The notes: generated by a model not told the origin, from the sequence alone. 64,000 nt of DNA from Scalesia atractyloides (GCA_947069175.1 CAMTDV010000013.1:27407857-27471856), one strand, 5' to 3'. Numbered from the stretch's first letter, positions 34,572-47,996 are shown. Program-made: numbers and translations.

Positions 34572-35912
34572 GATCATTACATTGCTCTTATTAAGAATTG
34601 AGACATGGATTCATTTCCCTAGACCATCATGTGTTAATGTGATTATATAAATGCAAGCATCATACCAATGAATCTTCAACTTGTTATAAGGCTTAGTTAG
34701 TTTCTTAATCGAAAATGTCAGCCTTAGCTTGGTAGTGTCTTGCTCATGGCCTTCTCATCATCAAATGCACGTAAAGAATGATTTTTCTTCGTGGCTCACT
34801 TCACGAGACAACATATATGAACCATCCTTTAGGGTTTGTGGATTCTTGTAAGACGAATTATGTTATGTCACCTTCACAACTCTCTATTTAATCATTTTAA
34901 GCAACAATTTTCTAGCATGGTACAAGTGGTTTGCTGCCTATATATGTACTATTGGCTTTCAAAACAGACAATATGGCTCTTATCAATATGGCCACAACTT
35001 TTTATACGTGGTCGATGTTATTCTTACCATCTCCTCTAATGAATATTGTCACTTTTTTTAGTTAAAAGAGTTTGCCAAGAGTGACTTGGGCTACGATTGC
35101 TACTACTTTTTAACAAATAATGTATTATCTAGTTAAACACATAAATTTACAAAGATATTTAACCGCAAGCCAACCATTACTTGTGTCAAACCAACATCAA
35201 ATTAAATTGGTCTTACGCACCTGTCACTGTAGTTGAAGACCCTCGTTGTATCTATTTCTTTACAATTCTATAACTTTTACTAGACCATACATTTCATATG
35301 CAGTTCAACATGTTTATTTTTGTAGGCATAAATGTCGAGAATAACACTTTAATATTCTCAAGCCTATTCTCACTATAGGACTACAGATCATGGATTGTTA
35401 CCCTATGTATCGAGCACTATCTTCTCATAGCATATTCCAACGTCTATTAGGGAGGTTGTTAGGATACTCGTTGATCTAGTTCTAGTTTTGTGTGTTTTAG
35501 GAGGTAACTTATTATCCTGGGTTTCCAAGTATCAAACTATAATCACTTGCTGCGTCGATGAAGGTGAATATTGCGATGTTGCTAGTGTTTTGGCGCAACA
35601 TGTTGGCAACAAAAGCTACTCATTTTTCTTCACTAGGTGCCTCTATTACCTACCGTGACAAAGTCGATGTCTCTATCTTTCCACGAACTCAATACAACAT
35701 CAATACATCAAACATATTGAGATAAGTATTCTCCTTGCTTGATGAAATCTGGCTATGATTTAGCTACACGTATTCATGTTGACATCTTCCACAATGGCTT
35801 AATGTCGTCCCTTTGTAATTTTCCACGAGTTTTGAATGCTTATTTTTTCGCATTCAAATTATGTAGGTGTAATAAAATATCAAATTATATAGTATATTTT
35901 ATATTTTGGGTA
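34572..35912 (+). repeat. Array monomer 4
   Basis: 1341 bp. A transitional copy with private changes (CTATTTCTTTAC, GTAGGCATAAATG, TTGGCAACAAAAG). Confidence 0.85.
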
Positions 35913-37094
35913 AGATCATTACATTGCTCTTATTAAAAATTGAGACATGGATTCATTTCCCTAGACCATCATGTGTTATTGTGATTATATAAATGCAAGC
36001 ATCATACCAATGAATCTTCAACTTGTTATAAGGCTTAGTTAGTTTCTTAATCGAAAATGTCAGCATTAGCTTGGTAGTGTCTTGCTCATGGCCTTCTCAT
36101 CATCAAATGCACGTAAAGAATGATTTTTCTTCGTGGCTCACTTCATGAGACAACATATATGAACCATCCTCTAGGGATTGTGGATTCTCGTAAGACGAAT
36201 TATGTTATGTCATCTTCACAACTCTTTATTAATTCATTTTAAGCAACATTTTTCTAGCATGGTACAAGTGGTTTGCTGCCTATATACGTACTATTGGCTT
36301 TCAAAACAGACAATATGGCTCTTATCAATATGGCCACAACTTTTTATACGTGGACGATGTTATTCTTACCGTCTCCTCTAATGAATATTGTCACTTTTTT
36401 TAGTTAAAAGAGTTTGCCAAGAGTGACTTGGGCTACGATTGCTACTACTTTTTAACAAATAATGTATTATCTAGTTAAACACAAAAATTTACAAAGATAT
36501 TTAACCGCAAGCCAACCATTACTTATGTCAAACCAACATCAAATTAAATTGGTCTTACGCACCTGTCACTGTAGTTGAAGACCCTCGTTGTATCTATTGC
36601 TTTACAATTCTATAACTTTTACTAGACCATACATTTCATATGCAGTTCAACATGTTTATTTTTGTAAGCATAAATGTCGAGAATAACACTTTAATATTCT
36701 CAAGCCTATTCTCACTATGGGACTACAGATCATGGATTGTTACCCTATGTATCGTGCACTATCTTCTCATAGCATATTCCAACGTCTATTAGGGAGGTTG
36801 GTAGGATACTCGTTGATCTAGTTCTAGTTTTGTGTGTTTTAGGAGGTAACTTATTATCCTGGGTTTCCAAATCAAACTATAATCACTTGCTGCGTTGATG
36901 AAGGTGAATACTCCTTGCTTGATGAAATCTGGCTATGAGTTAGCTACACGTATTCATGTTGACATCTTCCACAATGGCTTAATGTCGTCCCTTTGAATTT
37001 TCCATGAGTTTTGAATGCTTATTTTTTTCGCATTCAAATTATGGAGGTGTAATAAAATATCAAATTATATAGATATATTTTATATTTGGGGTAA
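35913..37094 (+). repeat. Array monomer 5, 160-bp deletion
   Basis: 1182 bp. The RNase H tail from after GAAGGTGAATA to before CTCCTTGCTTGATG is missing. Short similarity at the ends (GAATA-T, GTATT-CTCC) suggests microhomology joining or slippage. Confidence 0.85.
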
Positions 37095-38438
37095 GATCAT
37101 TACATTGCTCTTATTAAGAATTGAGACATGGATTCATTTCCGTAGACCATCTTGTGTTAATGTGATTATATAAGTGCAAGCATCATACCAATGAATCTTC
37201 AAGTTGTTATAAGGCTTAGTTAGTTTCTTAATCGAAAATGTCAGCCTTAGCTTGGTAGTGTCTTGCTCATGGCCTTCTCATCATCAAATGCACGTAAAGA
37301 ATGATTTTTCTTCGTGGCTCACTTCACGAGACAACATATATGAACCATCCTCTAGGGTTTGTGGATTCTCGTAAGACGAATTATGTTATGTCACCTTCAC
37401 AACTCTCTATTTAATCATTTTAAGCAACATTTTTCTAGCATGGTACAAGTGGTTTGCTGCCTATATATGTACTATTGGCATTCAAAACAGACAATATGGC
37501 TCTTATCAATATGGCCACAACTTTTTATACGTGGACGATGTTATTCTTACCGTCTCCTCTAATGAATATTGTCACTTTTTTTAGTTAAAAGAGTTTGCCA
37601 AGAGTGACTTGGGCTACGATTGCTACTACTTTTTAACAAATAATGTATTATCTAGTTAAACACATAAATTTACAAAGATATTTAACCGCAAGCCAACCAT
37701 TACTTGTGTCAAACCAACTTCAAATTAAATTGGTCTTACGCACCTGTCACTGTAGTTGAAGACCCTCGTTGTATCTATTGCTTTACAATTCTATAACTTT
37801 TACTAGACCATACATTTCATATGCAGTTCAACATGTTTATTTTTGTAAGCATAAATGTCGAGAATAACACTTTAATATTCTCAAGCCTATTCTCACTATG
37901 GGACTACAGATCATGGATTGTAACCCTATGTATCGTGCACTATCTTCTCATAGCATATTCCAATGTCTATTAGGGAGGTTGTTAGGATACTCGTTGATCT
38001 AGTTCTAGTTTTGTGTGTTTTAGGAGGTAACTTATTATCCTGGGTTTCCAAGTATCAAACTATAATCACTTGCTGCGTCGATGAAGGTGAATACTGCGAT
38101 GTTGCTAGTGTTTTGGCGCAACATGTTGGCTACAAAAGCTACTCATTTTTCTTCACTAGGTGCCACTATTGCCTATCGTGACAAAGTCGATGTCTTTATC
38201 TTTTAACGAACTCAATACAAAATCAATACATCAAACATATTGAGATAAGTATTCTCCTTGCTTGATGAAATCTGGCTATGAGTTAGCTACACGTATTCAT
38301 GTTGACATCTTCCACAATGGCTTAATGTCGTCCCTTTGAATTTTCCACGAGTTTTGAATGCTTATTTTTTTCGCATTCAAATTATGGAGGTGTAATAAAA
38401 TATCAAAATTATATAGATATATTTTATATTTGGGGTAA
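37095..38438 (+). repeat. Array monomer 6, core type
   Basis: 1344 bp. First of five almost identical core monomers, sharing CTTTATCTTTTAACG, ACAAAATCAATAC and TTCCAATGTC. Confidence 0.85.
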
Positions 38439-39781
38439 GATCATTACATTGCTCTTATTAAGAATTGAGACATGGATTCATTTCCGTAGACCATCTTGTG
38501 TTAATGTGATTATATAAATGCAAGCATCATACCAATGAATCTTCAAGTTGTTATAAGGCTTAGTTAGTTTCTTAATCGAAAAATGTCAGCCTTAGCTTGG
38601 TAGTGTCTTGCTCATGGCCTTCTCATCATCAAATGCACGTAAAGAATGATTTTTCTTCGTGGCTCACTTCACGAGACAACATATATGAACCATCCTCTAG
38701 GGTTTGTGGATTCTCGTAAGACGAATTATGTTATGTCACCTTCACAACTCTCTATTTAATCATTTTAAGCAACATTTTTCTAGCATGGTACAAGTGGTTT
38801 GCTGCCTATATATGTACTATTGGCATTCAAAACAGACAATATGGCTCTTATCAATATGGCCACAACTTTTTATACGTGGACGATGTTATTCTTACCGTCT
38901 CCTCTAATGAATATTGTCACTTTTTTTAGTTAAAAGAGTTTGCCAAGAGTGACTTGGGCTACGATTGCTACTACTTTTTAACAAATAATGTATTATCTAG
39001 TTAAACACATAAATTTACAAAGATATTTAACCGCAAGCCAACCATTACTTGTGTCAAACCAACTTCAAATTAAATTGGTCTTACGCACCTGTCACTGTAG
39101 TTGAAGACCCTCGTTGTATCTATTGCTTTACAATTCTATAACTTTTACTAGACCATACATTTCATATGCAGTTCAACATGTTTATTTTTGTAAGCATAAA
39201 TGTCGAGAATAACACTTTAATATTCTCAAGCCTATTCTCACTATGGGACTACAGATCATGGATTGTAACCCTATGTATCGTGCACTATCTTCTCATAGCA
39301 TATTCCAATGTCTATTAGGGAGGTTGTTAGGATACTCGTTGATCTAGTTCTAGTTTTGTGTGTTTTAGGAGGTAACTTATTATCCTGGGTTTCCAAGTAT
39401 CAAACTATAATCACTTGCTGCGTCGATGAAGGTGAATACTGCGATGTTGCTAGTGTTTTGGCGCAACATGTTGGCTACAAAAGCTACTCATTTTTCTTCA
39501 CTAGGTGCCACTATTGCCTATCGTGACAAGTCGATGTCTTTATCTTTTAACGAACTCAATACAAAATCAATACATCAAACATATTGAGATAAGTATTCTC
39601 CTTGCTTGATGAAATCTGGCTATGAGTTAGCTACACGTATTCATGTTGACATCTTCCACAATGGCTTAATGTCGTCCCTTTGAATTTTCCACGAGTTTTG
39701 AATGCTTATTTTTTTCGCATTCAAATTATGGAGGTGTAATAAAATATCAAATTATATAGATATATTTTATATTTGGGGTAA
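38439..39781 (+). repeat. Array monomer 7, core type
   Basis: 1343 bp. Nearly identical to monomer 6; it has an extra A in CGAAAAATGTC and lacks one A in GTGACAAGTCG. Confidence 0.85.
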
Positions 39782-41120
39782 GATCATTACATTGCTCTTA
39801 TTAAGAATTGAGACATGGATTCATTTCCGTAGACCATCTTGTGTTAATGTGATTATATAAATGCAAGCATCATACCAATGAATCTTCAAGTTGTTATAAG
39901 GCTTAGTTAGTTTCTTAATCGAAAATGTCAGCCTTAGCTTGGTAGTGTCTTGCTCATGGCCTTCTCATCATCAAATGCACGTAAAGAATGATTTTTCTTC
40001 GTGGCTCACTTCACGAGACAACATATATGAACCATCCTCTAGGGTTTGTGGACTCTCGTAAGACGAATTATGTTATGTCACCTTCACAACTCTCTATTTA
40101 ATCATTTTAAGCAACATTTTTCTAGCATGGTACAAGTGGTTTGCTGCCTATATATGTACTATTGGCATTCAAAACAGACAATATGGCTCTTATCAATATG
40201 GCCACAACTTTTTATACGTGGACGATGTTATTCTTACCGTCTCCTCTAATGAATATTGTCACTTTTTTAGTTAAAAGAGTTTGCCAAGAGTGACTTGGGC
40301 TACGATTGCTACTACTTTTTAACAAATAATGTATTATCTAGTTAAACACATAAATTTACAAAGATATTTAACCGCAAGCCAACCATTACTTGTGTCAAAC
40401 CAACTTCAAATTAAATTGGTCTTACGCACCTGTCACTGTAGTTGAAGACCCTCGTTGTATCTATTGCTTTACAATTCTATAACTTTTACTAGACCATACA
40501 TTTCATATGCAGTTCAACATGTTTATTTTTGTAAGCATAAATGTGAGAATAACACTTTAATATTCTCAAGCCTATTCTACTATGGGACTACAGATCATGG
40601 ATTGTAACCCTATGTATCGTGCACTATCTTCTCATAGCATATTCCAATGTCTATTAGGGAGGTTGTTAGGATACTCGTTGATCTAGTTCTAGTTTGTGTG
40701 TTTTAGGAGGTAACTTATTATCCTGGGTTTCCAAGTATCAAACTATAATCACTTGCTGCGTCGATGAAGGTGAATACTGCGATGTTGCTAGTGTTTTGGC
40801 GCAACATGTTGGCTACAAAAGCTACTCATTTTTCTTCACTAGGTGCCACTATTGCCTATCGTGACAAAGTCGATGTCTTTATCTTTTAACGAACTCAATA
40901 CAAAATCAATACATCAAACATATTGAGATAAGTATTCTCCTTGCTTGATGAAATCTGGCTATGAGTTAGCTACACGTATTCATGTTGACATCTTCCACAA
41001 TGGCTTAATGTCGTCCCTTTGAATTTTCCACGAGTTTTGAATGCTTATTTTTTTCGCATTCAAATTATGGAGGTGTAATAAAATATCAAATTATATAGAT
41101 ATATTTTATATTTGGGGTAA
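39782..41120 (+). repeat. Array monomer 8, core type
   Basis: 1339 bp. Private single-base losses (AAATGTGAGAA, TATTCTACTATGG, CTAGTTTGTGTG) and GTGGACTCTCG for GTGGATTCTCG. Confidence 0.85.
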
Positions 41121-42462
41121 GATCATTACATTGCTCTTATTAAGAATTGAGACATGGATTCATTTCCGTAGACCATCTTGTGTTAATGTGATTATATAAA
41201 TGCAAGCATCATACCAATGAATCTTCAAGTTGTTATAAGGCTTAGTTAGTTTCTTAATCGAAAATGTCAGCCTTAGCTTGGTAGTGTCTTGCTCATGGCC
41301 TTCTCATCATCAAATGCACGTAAAGAATGATTTTTCTTCGTGGCTCACTTCACGAGACAACATATATGAACCATCCTCTAGGGTTTGTGGATTCTCGTAA
41401 GACGAATTATGTTATGTCACCTTCACAACTCTCTATTTAATCATTTTAAGCAACATTTTTCTAGCATGGTACAAGTGGTTTGCTGCCTATATATGTACTA
41501 TTGGCATTCAAAACAGACAATATGGCTCTTATCAATATGGCCACAACTTTTTATACGTGGACGATGTTATTCTTACCGTCTCCTCTAATGAATATTGTCA
41601 CTTTTTTTAGTTAAAAGAGTTTGCCAAGAGTGACTTGGGCTACGATTGCTACTACTTTTTAACAAATAATGTATTATCTAGTTAAACACATAAATTTACA
41701 AAGATATTTAACCGCAAGCCAACCATTACTTGTGTCAAACCAACTTCAAATTAAATTGGTCTTACGCACCTGTCACTGTAGTTGAAGACCCTCGTTGTAT
41801 CTATTGCTTTACAATTCTATAACTTTTACTAGACCATACATTTCATATGCAGTTCAACATGTTTATTTTTGTAAGCATAAATGTCGAGAATAACACTTTA
41901 ATATTCTCAAGCCTATTCTCACTATGGGACTACAGATCATGGATTGTAACCCTATGTATCGTGCACTATCTTCTCATAGCATATTCCAATGTCTATTAGG
42001 GAGGTTGTTAGGATACTCGTTGATCTAGTTCTAGTTTTGTGTGTTTTAGGAGGTAACTTATTATCCTGGGTTTCCAAGTATCAAACTATAATCACTTGCT
42101 GCGTCGATGAAGGTGAATACTGCGATGTTGCTAGTGTTTTGGCGCAACATGTTGGCTACAAAAGCTACTCATTTTTCTTCACTAGGTGCCACTATTGCCT
42201 ATCGTGACAAAGTCGATGTCTTTATCTTTTAACGAACTCAATACAAAATCAATACATCAAACATATTGAGATAAGTATTCTCCTTGCTTGATGAAATCTG
42301 GCTATGAGTTAGCTACACGTATTCATGTTGACATCTTCCACAATGGCTTAATGTCGTCCCTTTGAATTTTCCACGAGTTTTGAATGCTTATTTTTTTCGC
42401 ATTCAAATTATGGAGGTGTAATAAAATATCAAATTATATAGATATATTTTATATTTGGGGTA
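41121..42462 (+). repeat. Array monomer 9, core type
   Basis: 1342 bp. It matches monomer 6 with no private change that I noticed over most of its length. Confidence 0.85.
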
Positions 42463-43805
42463 AGATCATTACATTGCTCTTATTAAGAATTGAGACATGG
42501 ATTCATTTCCGTAGACCATCTTGTGTTAATGTGATTATATAAATGCAAGCATCATACCAATGAATCTTCAAGTTGTTATAAGGCTTAGTTAGTTTCTTAA
42601 TCGAAAATGTCAGCCTTAGCTTGGTAGTGTCTTGCTCATGGCCTTCTCATCATCAAATGCACGTAAAGAATGATTTTTCTTCGTGGCTCACTTCACGAGA
42701 CAACATATATGAACCATCCTCTAGGGTTTGTGGATTCTCGTAAGACGAATTATGTTATGTCACCTTCACAACTCTCTATTTAATCATTTTAAGCAACATT
42801 TTTCTAGCATGGTACAAGTGGTTTGCTGCCTATATATGTACTATTGGCATTCAAAACAGACAATATGGCTCTTATCAATATGGCCACAACTTTTTATACG
42901 TGGACGATGTTATTCTTACCGTCTCCTCTAATGAATATTGTCACTTTTTTTAGTTAAAAGAGTTTGCCAAGAGTGACTTGGGCTACGATTGCTACTACTT
43001 TTTAACAAATAATGTATTATCTAGTTAAACACATAAATTTACAAAGATATTTAACCGCAAGCCAACCATTACTTGTGTCAAACCAACTTCAAATTAAATT
43101 GGTCTTACGCACCTGTCACTGTAGTTGAAGACCCTCGTTGTATCTATTGCTTTACAATTCTATAACTTTTACTAGACCATACATTTCATATGCAGTTCAA
43201 CATGTTTATTTTTGTAAGCATAAATGTCGAGAATAACACTTTAATATTCTCAAGCCTATTCTCACTATGGGACTACAGATCATGGATTGTAACCCTATGT
43301 ATCGTGCACTATCTTCTCATAGCATATTCCAATGTCTATTAGGGAGGTTGTTAGGATACTCGTTGATCTAGTTCTAGTTTTGTGTGTTTTAGGAGGTAAC
43401 TTATTATCCTGGGTTTCCAAGTATCAAACTATAATCACTTGCTGCGTCGATGAAGGTGAATACTGCGATGTTGCTAGTGTTTTGGCGCAACATGTTGGCT
43501 ACAAAAGCTACTCATTTTTCTTCACTAGGTGCACTATTGCCTATCGTGACAAAGTCGATGTCTTTATCTTTTAACGAACTCAATACAAAATCAATACATC
43601 AAACATATTGAGATAAGTATTCTCCTTGCTTGATGAAATCTGGCTATGAGTTAGCTACACGTATTCATGTTGACATCTTCCACAATGGCTTAATGTCGTC
43701 CCTTTGAATTTTCCACGAGTTTTGAATGCTTATTTTTTTCGCATTCAAATTATGGAGGTGTAATAAAATATCAAATTATATAGATATATTTTATATTTGG
43801 GGTAA
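42463..43805 (+). repeat. Array monomer 10, core type
   Basis: 1343 bp. One C is lost in GGTGCACTATTG, which lengthens the relic ORF there to 80 codons. Confidence 0.85.
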
Positions 43806-45147
43806 GATCATTACATTGCTCTTATTAAGAATTGAGACATGGATTCATTTCGTAGACCATCTTGTGTTAATGTGATTATATAAATGCAAGCATCATACCA
43901 ATGAATCTTCAAGTTGTTATAAGGCTTAGTTAGTTTCTTAATCGAAAATGTCAGCCTTAGCTTGGTAGTGTCTTGCTCATGGCCTTCTCATCATCAAATG
44001 CACGTAAAGAATGATTTTTCTTCGTGGCTCACTTCACGAGGACAACATATATGAACCATCCTTTAGGGTTTGTGAATTCTCGTAAGACGAATTATGTTAT
44101 GTCACCTTCACAACTCTCTATTTAATCATTTTAAGCAACATTTTTCTAGCATGGTACAAGTGGTTTGCTGCCTATATATGTACTATTGGCTTTCAAAACA
44201 GACAACATGGCTCTTATCAATATGGCCACAACTTTTTATACGTGGACGATGTTATTCTTACCGTCTCCTCTAATGAATATTGTCACTTTTTTTAGTTAAA
44301 AGAGTTTGCCAAGAGTGACTTGGGCTACGATTGCTACTACTTTTTAACAAATAATGTATTATCTAGTTAAACACATAAATTTACAAAGATATTTAACCGC
44401 AAGCCAACCATTACTTGTGTCAAACCAACTTCAAATTAAATTGGTCTTACGCACCTGTCACTGTAGTTGAAGACCCTCGTTGTATCTATTGCTTTACAAT
44501 TTTATAACTTTTACTAGACCATACATTTCATATGCAGTTCAACATGTTTATTTTTGTAAGCATAAATGTCGAGAATAACACTTTAATATTCTCAAGCCTA
44601 TTCTCACTATGGGACTACAGATCATGGATTGTAACCCTATGTATCGTGTACTATCTTCTCATAGCATATTCCAATGTCTATTAGGGAGGTTGTTAGGATA
44701 CTCGTTGATCTAGTTCTAGTTTTGTGTGTTTTAGGAGGTAACTTATTATCCTGGGTTTCCAAGTATCAAACTATAATCACTTGCTGCGTCGATGAAGGTG
44801 AATACTGCGATGTTGCTAGTGTTTTGGCGCAACATGTTGGCTACAAAAGCTACTCATTTTTCTTCACTAGGTGCCACTATTGCCTATCGTGACAAAGTCG
44901 ATGTCTTTATCTTTTAACGAACTCAATACAAAATCAATACATCAAACATATTGAGATAAGTATTCTCCTAGCTTGATGAAATCTGGCTATGAGTTAGCTA
45001 CACGTATTCATGTTGACATCTTCCACAATGGCTTAATGTCGTCCCTTTGAATTTTCCACGAGTTTTGAATGCTTATTTTTTTCGCATTCAAATTATGGAG
45101 GTGTAATAAAATATAAATTATATAGATATATTTTATATTTGGGGTAA
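43806..45147 (+). repeat. Array monomer 11
   Basis: 1342 bp. Private changes include ATTTCGTAGACC, CACGAGGACAAC and GTGAATTCTCG; the last changes the relic ORF start. Confidence 0.85.
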
Positions 45148-46486
45148 GATCATTACATTGCTCTTATTAAGAATTGAGACATAATTCATTTCCGTAGACC
45201 ATCTTGTGTTAATGTGATTATATAAATGCAAGCATCATACCAATAAATCTTCAACTTGTTATAAGGCTTGGTTAGTTTCTTAATCGAAAATGTCAGCCTT
45301 AGCTTGGTAGTGTCTTGCTCATGGCCTTCTCATCATCAAATGCACGTAAAGAATGATTTTTCTTCGAGGCTCACTTCACGAGACAACATATATGAACCAT
45401 CCTCTAGGGTTTGTGGATTCTCGTAAGACGAATTATGTTATGTCACCTTCACAACTCTCTATTTAATCATTTTAAGCAACATTTTTCTAGCATGGTACAA
45501 GTGGTTTGCTGCCTATATATGTACTATTGGCATTCAAAACAGACAATATGGCTCTTATCAATAAGGCCACAACTTTTTATACGTGGACGATGTTATTCTT
45601 ACCGTCTCCTCTAATGAATATTGTCACTTTTTTTAGTTAAAAGAGTTTGCCAAGAGTGACTTGGGCTACATTGCTACTACTTTTTAACAAATAATGTATT
45701 ATCTAGTTAAACACATAAATTTACAAAGATATTTAACCGCAAGCCAACCATTACTTGTGTCAAACCAACTTCAAATTAAATTGGTCTTACGCACCTGTCA
45801 CTGTAGTTGAAGACCCTCGTTGTATCTATTGCTTTACAATTCTATAACTTTTACTAGACCATACATTTCATATGCAGTTCAACATGTTTATTTTTGTAAG
45901 CATAAATGTCGAGAATAACACTTTAATATTCTCAAGCCTATTCTCACTATGGGACTACAGATCATGGATTGTAACCCTATGTATCGTGCACTATCTTCTC
46001 ATAGCATATTTCAATGTCTATTAGGGAGGTTGTTAGGATACTCGTTGATCTTGTTCTAGTTTTGTGTGTTTTTGGAGGTAACTTATTATCCTGGGTTTCC
46101 AAGTATCAAACTATAATCACTTTCTGCGTCGATGAAGGTGAATATTGCGATTTTGCTAGTGTTTTGGCGCAACATGTTGGCTACAAAAGCTACTCATTTT
46201 TCTTCACTAGGTGCCTCTATTGCCTATCGTGACAAAGTCGATGTCTCTATCTTTCAACGAACTCAATACAACATCAATACATCAAACATATTGAGATAAG
46301 TATTCTCCTTGCTTGATGAAATCTGGCTATGAGTTAGCTACACGTATTCATGTTGACATCTTTCACATTGGCTTAATGTCGTCCCTTTGAATTTTCCACG
46401 AGTTTTGAATGCTTATTTTTTTCGCATTCAAATTATGGAGGTGTAATAAAATACAAAATTATATAGATATATTTTATATTTGGGTT
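45148..46486 (+). repeat. Array monomer 12, right edge
   Basis: 1339 bp. It returns to the edge-type GATTTTG and CTCTATCTTTCAACG variants in its tail. The homology stops at TTTGGGTTAGATC, where unrelated sequence begins. Confidence 0.85.
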
Positions 46487-47170
46487 AGATCAAATAAAAA
46501 GTTAATTTTGCCTAATTAGGATGAGAAACAGTCTTAACCTTTCATTTTTTAAATCAACGGTAAAGATAAAATGTAGAAAATAAGAGGAGTGTAAGAGTAT
46601 ATTTGGAAAATCTTTTTTATTGACTTTTTTTCTTCACATGCAAGTTACATGCATATTTCACCTTCATTTTTTAAACTTTCATAACGTTTTAATACGACAT
46701 CAGTTTTTCATAAAAAAATCACCATAAAATCGAGCGATTTTTATCTTTAATTTGACTACCATATTGCTATATAAAATATGACAACTAAAAACCCACGATA
46801 ATGTTTTGTATTTCTAAGTTGTATAACATTTTTTGTGTTGGATTTTTGTATTACATTATGTGTTAAATTTGACAACTAAAAACCCACGATAATGTTTTGT
46901 ATTTCTAAGTTGTATAACATTTTTTGTGTTGGATTTTTGTATTACATTGTGTGTTAAATTTTTGTGCTGCATTTTTTTTGTCTTAAATTTTTTTTTTTGT
47001 GTTGAATTTTTTGTAGTAGATATTTTTTTGTGCTGGATTTTTAGTGTTATATTTTTTATACAAGATTTTTTGTGCTATATTCTTTTTACTGGATTTTTTG
47101 TGCTATATTTTTTTATGTATAAATTTTTTATACATGTTAACCTATTATATAGGTATATTTAAGATATAGT
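46487..47170. mobile_element. Truncated relative of the 21-kb inverted-repeat element
   Basis: At 46638-46770 (TTCACATGCAAGTTACATGC... TTTTTATCTTTAAT) it matches the left end at 21276-21410. It is followed by T-rich CATTGTGT/CATTATGT words, the complement of the ACACAATG core. The far end is not recognisable. Confidence 0.5.
46780..46961 (+). repeat. 91-bp tandem duplication
   Basis: GACAACTAAAAACCCACG starts at 46780 and again at 46871, and the following sequence is almost identical. A recent local duplication in the T-rich core. Confidence 0.8.
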
Positions 47171-47682
47171 TTATGAGATCTTAAGTTAGGTTGACCTTTC
47201 ATCTCTATCTTTCATCTATCTTCTTCGTTTTTGTTTTTTAGAACAAAATGAGAATTGGATAAGTGATTTATTCCCGGTCAACCACGCATCTAATTATTTC
47301 ACTGTATATGTTTTTTCACATGTGCTCATTCCATACATTGTATCTTCCCAGTATAAAATCACTAGTTCCAACATTTCACCATTGCCTCCATTTTTACACC
47401 GCACATGCGCTTGTATTTTATATGATCAAAATCTCAGTGGCTTTCTAGAAGGATTTTGTATGATCGGGAAGCAAGTTAATTAAATACTAGATTATATCAT
47501 TGTTGCATATGTATCATTAATTAATTTTAACCCTTTAATTCACTATCTTATTAGACAACCTGTCGGGTTTAAGGATCACTTAATAAAGTTTTAACTTTCC
47601 ATGTAATGAGGATTCAAATTTCATTAGTGATAAAAATTTAGCAGTTAAAAAAAATAATAAGAAAAATGCCCTGATGATAGTC
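47171..47682. other. Unassigned interval
   Basis: About 500 bp of AT-rich sequence; nothing recognised. Confidence 0.35.
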
Positions 47683-47687
47683 CATGT
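47683..47687. other. Target duplication CATGT, left
   Basis: CATGT precedes the segment starting TGAAGAAGC and is repeated at 48817-48821. Confidence 0.65.
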
Positions 47688-47996
47688 TGAAGAAGCATTG
47701 GTTGAACCTAGTGATATTCGAGGATATTTAAGTTACAACCAGAATGTTTCTGATAAAAGGTTACCCCCTCACTTCACTTTTTGGGTTGCAAGCTCGCTCC
47801 GGTTGATCTGCAAAACTAGCAGCGCCGTTAGTCTCGTCACGGGGACAAGGGTGGTTTTCTTCGTGACCACACTCCGGTGTGAGAATAAGTATATGGGATG
47901 GTAAGCAAGTAATGGCAAGTATATGCGAGAGCTTATGTGTGTCGTATATAGTATTGTAACTATGTAAGCGTGTCCCTTTACCTGGAGATCCGATAC

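Larger units (their letters stand above)
29087..46486 (+). repeat. Tandem array of 1.34-kb copia RT-RNase H-derived monomers
   Basis: A 17.4-kb head-to-tail array, all in one orientation. Monomer starts, taken at GATCATTACATT, are 29087, 31893, 33235, 34572, 35913, 37095, 38439, 39782, 41121, 42463, 43806 and 45148. Translated piecewise, one monomer follows a copia pol gene in order: ALIKN and a P-R-P block before RT; LSLVVSCSWPSHHQMHVKN (compare the LAVSRSWPLHQLDVKNAF type); GFVDSRKTNYV; AWYKWFAAYICTIGFQN; the catalytic LYVDDVILT; YYFL; TRPYISYAVQHV; then RNase H (CVLGGNLLSWVSKYQT, EGEYCDVASVLAQHVG) and the C-terminal LSTNSIQHQYIKHIEI. Every monomer shares the same stops and frameshifts, so the segment decayed before amplification. 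No gene is encoded. Confidence 0.92.

Noticed and set aside
29351..46232. Repeated 67- and 72-codon ORFs as a tandem gene family
   Set aside because: Their frames are not the ancestral RT frame at most positions; the RT and RNase H motifs appear only when frames are changed, and the stops are shared by all monomers. They are by-products of the satellite.
29087..46486. CRISPR-like or short-satellite array
   Set aside because: The period is 1.34 kb with no short repeat-spacer layout, and the sequence is plant nuclear DNA.
46926..47162. Cys/Phe-rich 78-codon gene
   Set aside because: Poly-T low-complexity sequence read as Phe, Leu and Cys; it is the core of the inverted-repeat element.
47674..47904. 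76-codon gene
   Set aside because: It crosses the proposed solo LTR border and lies antisense to the LTR promoter.
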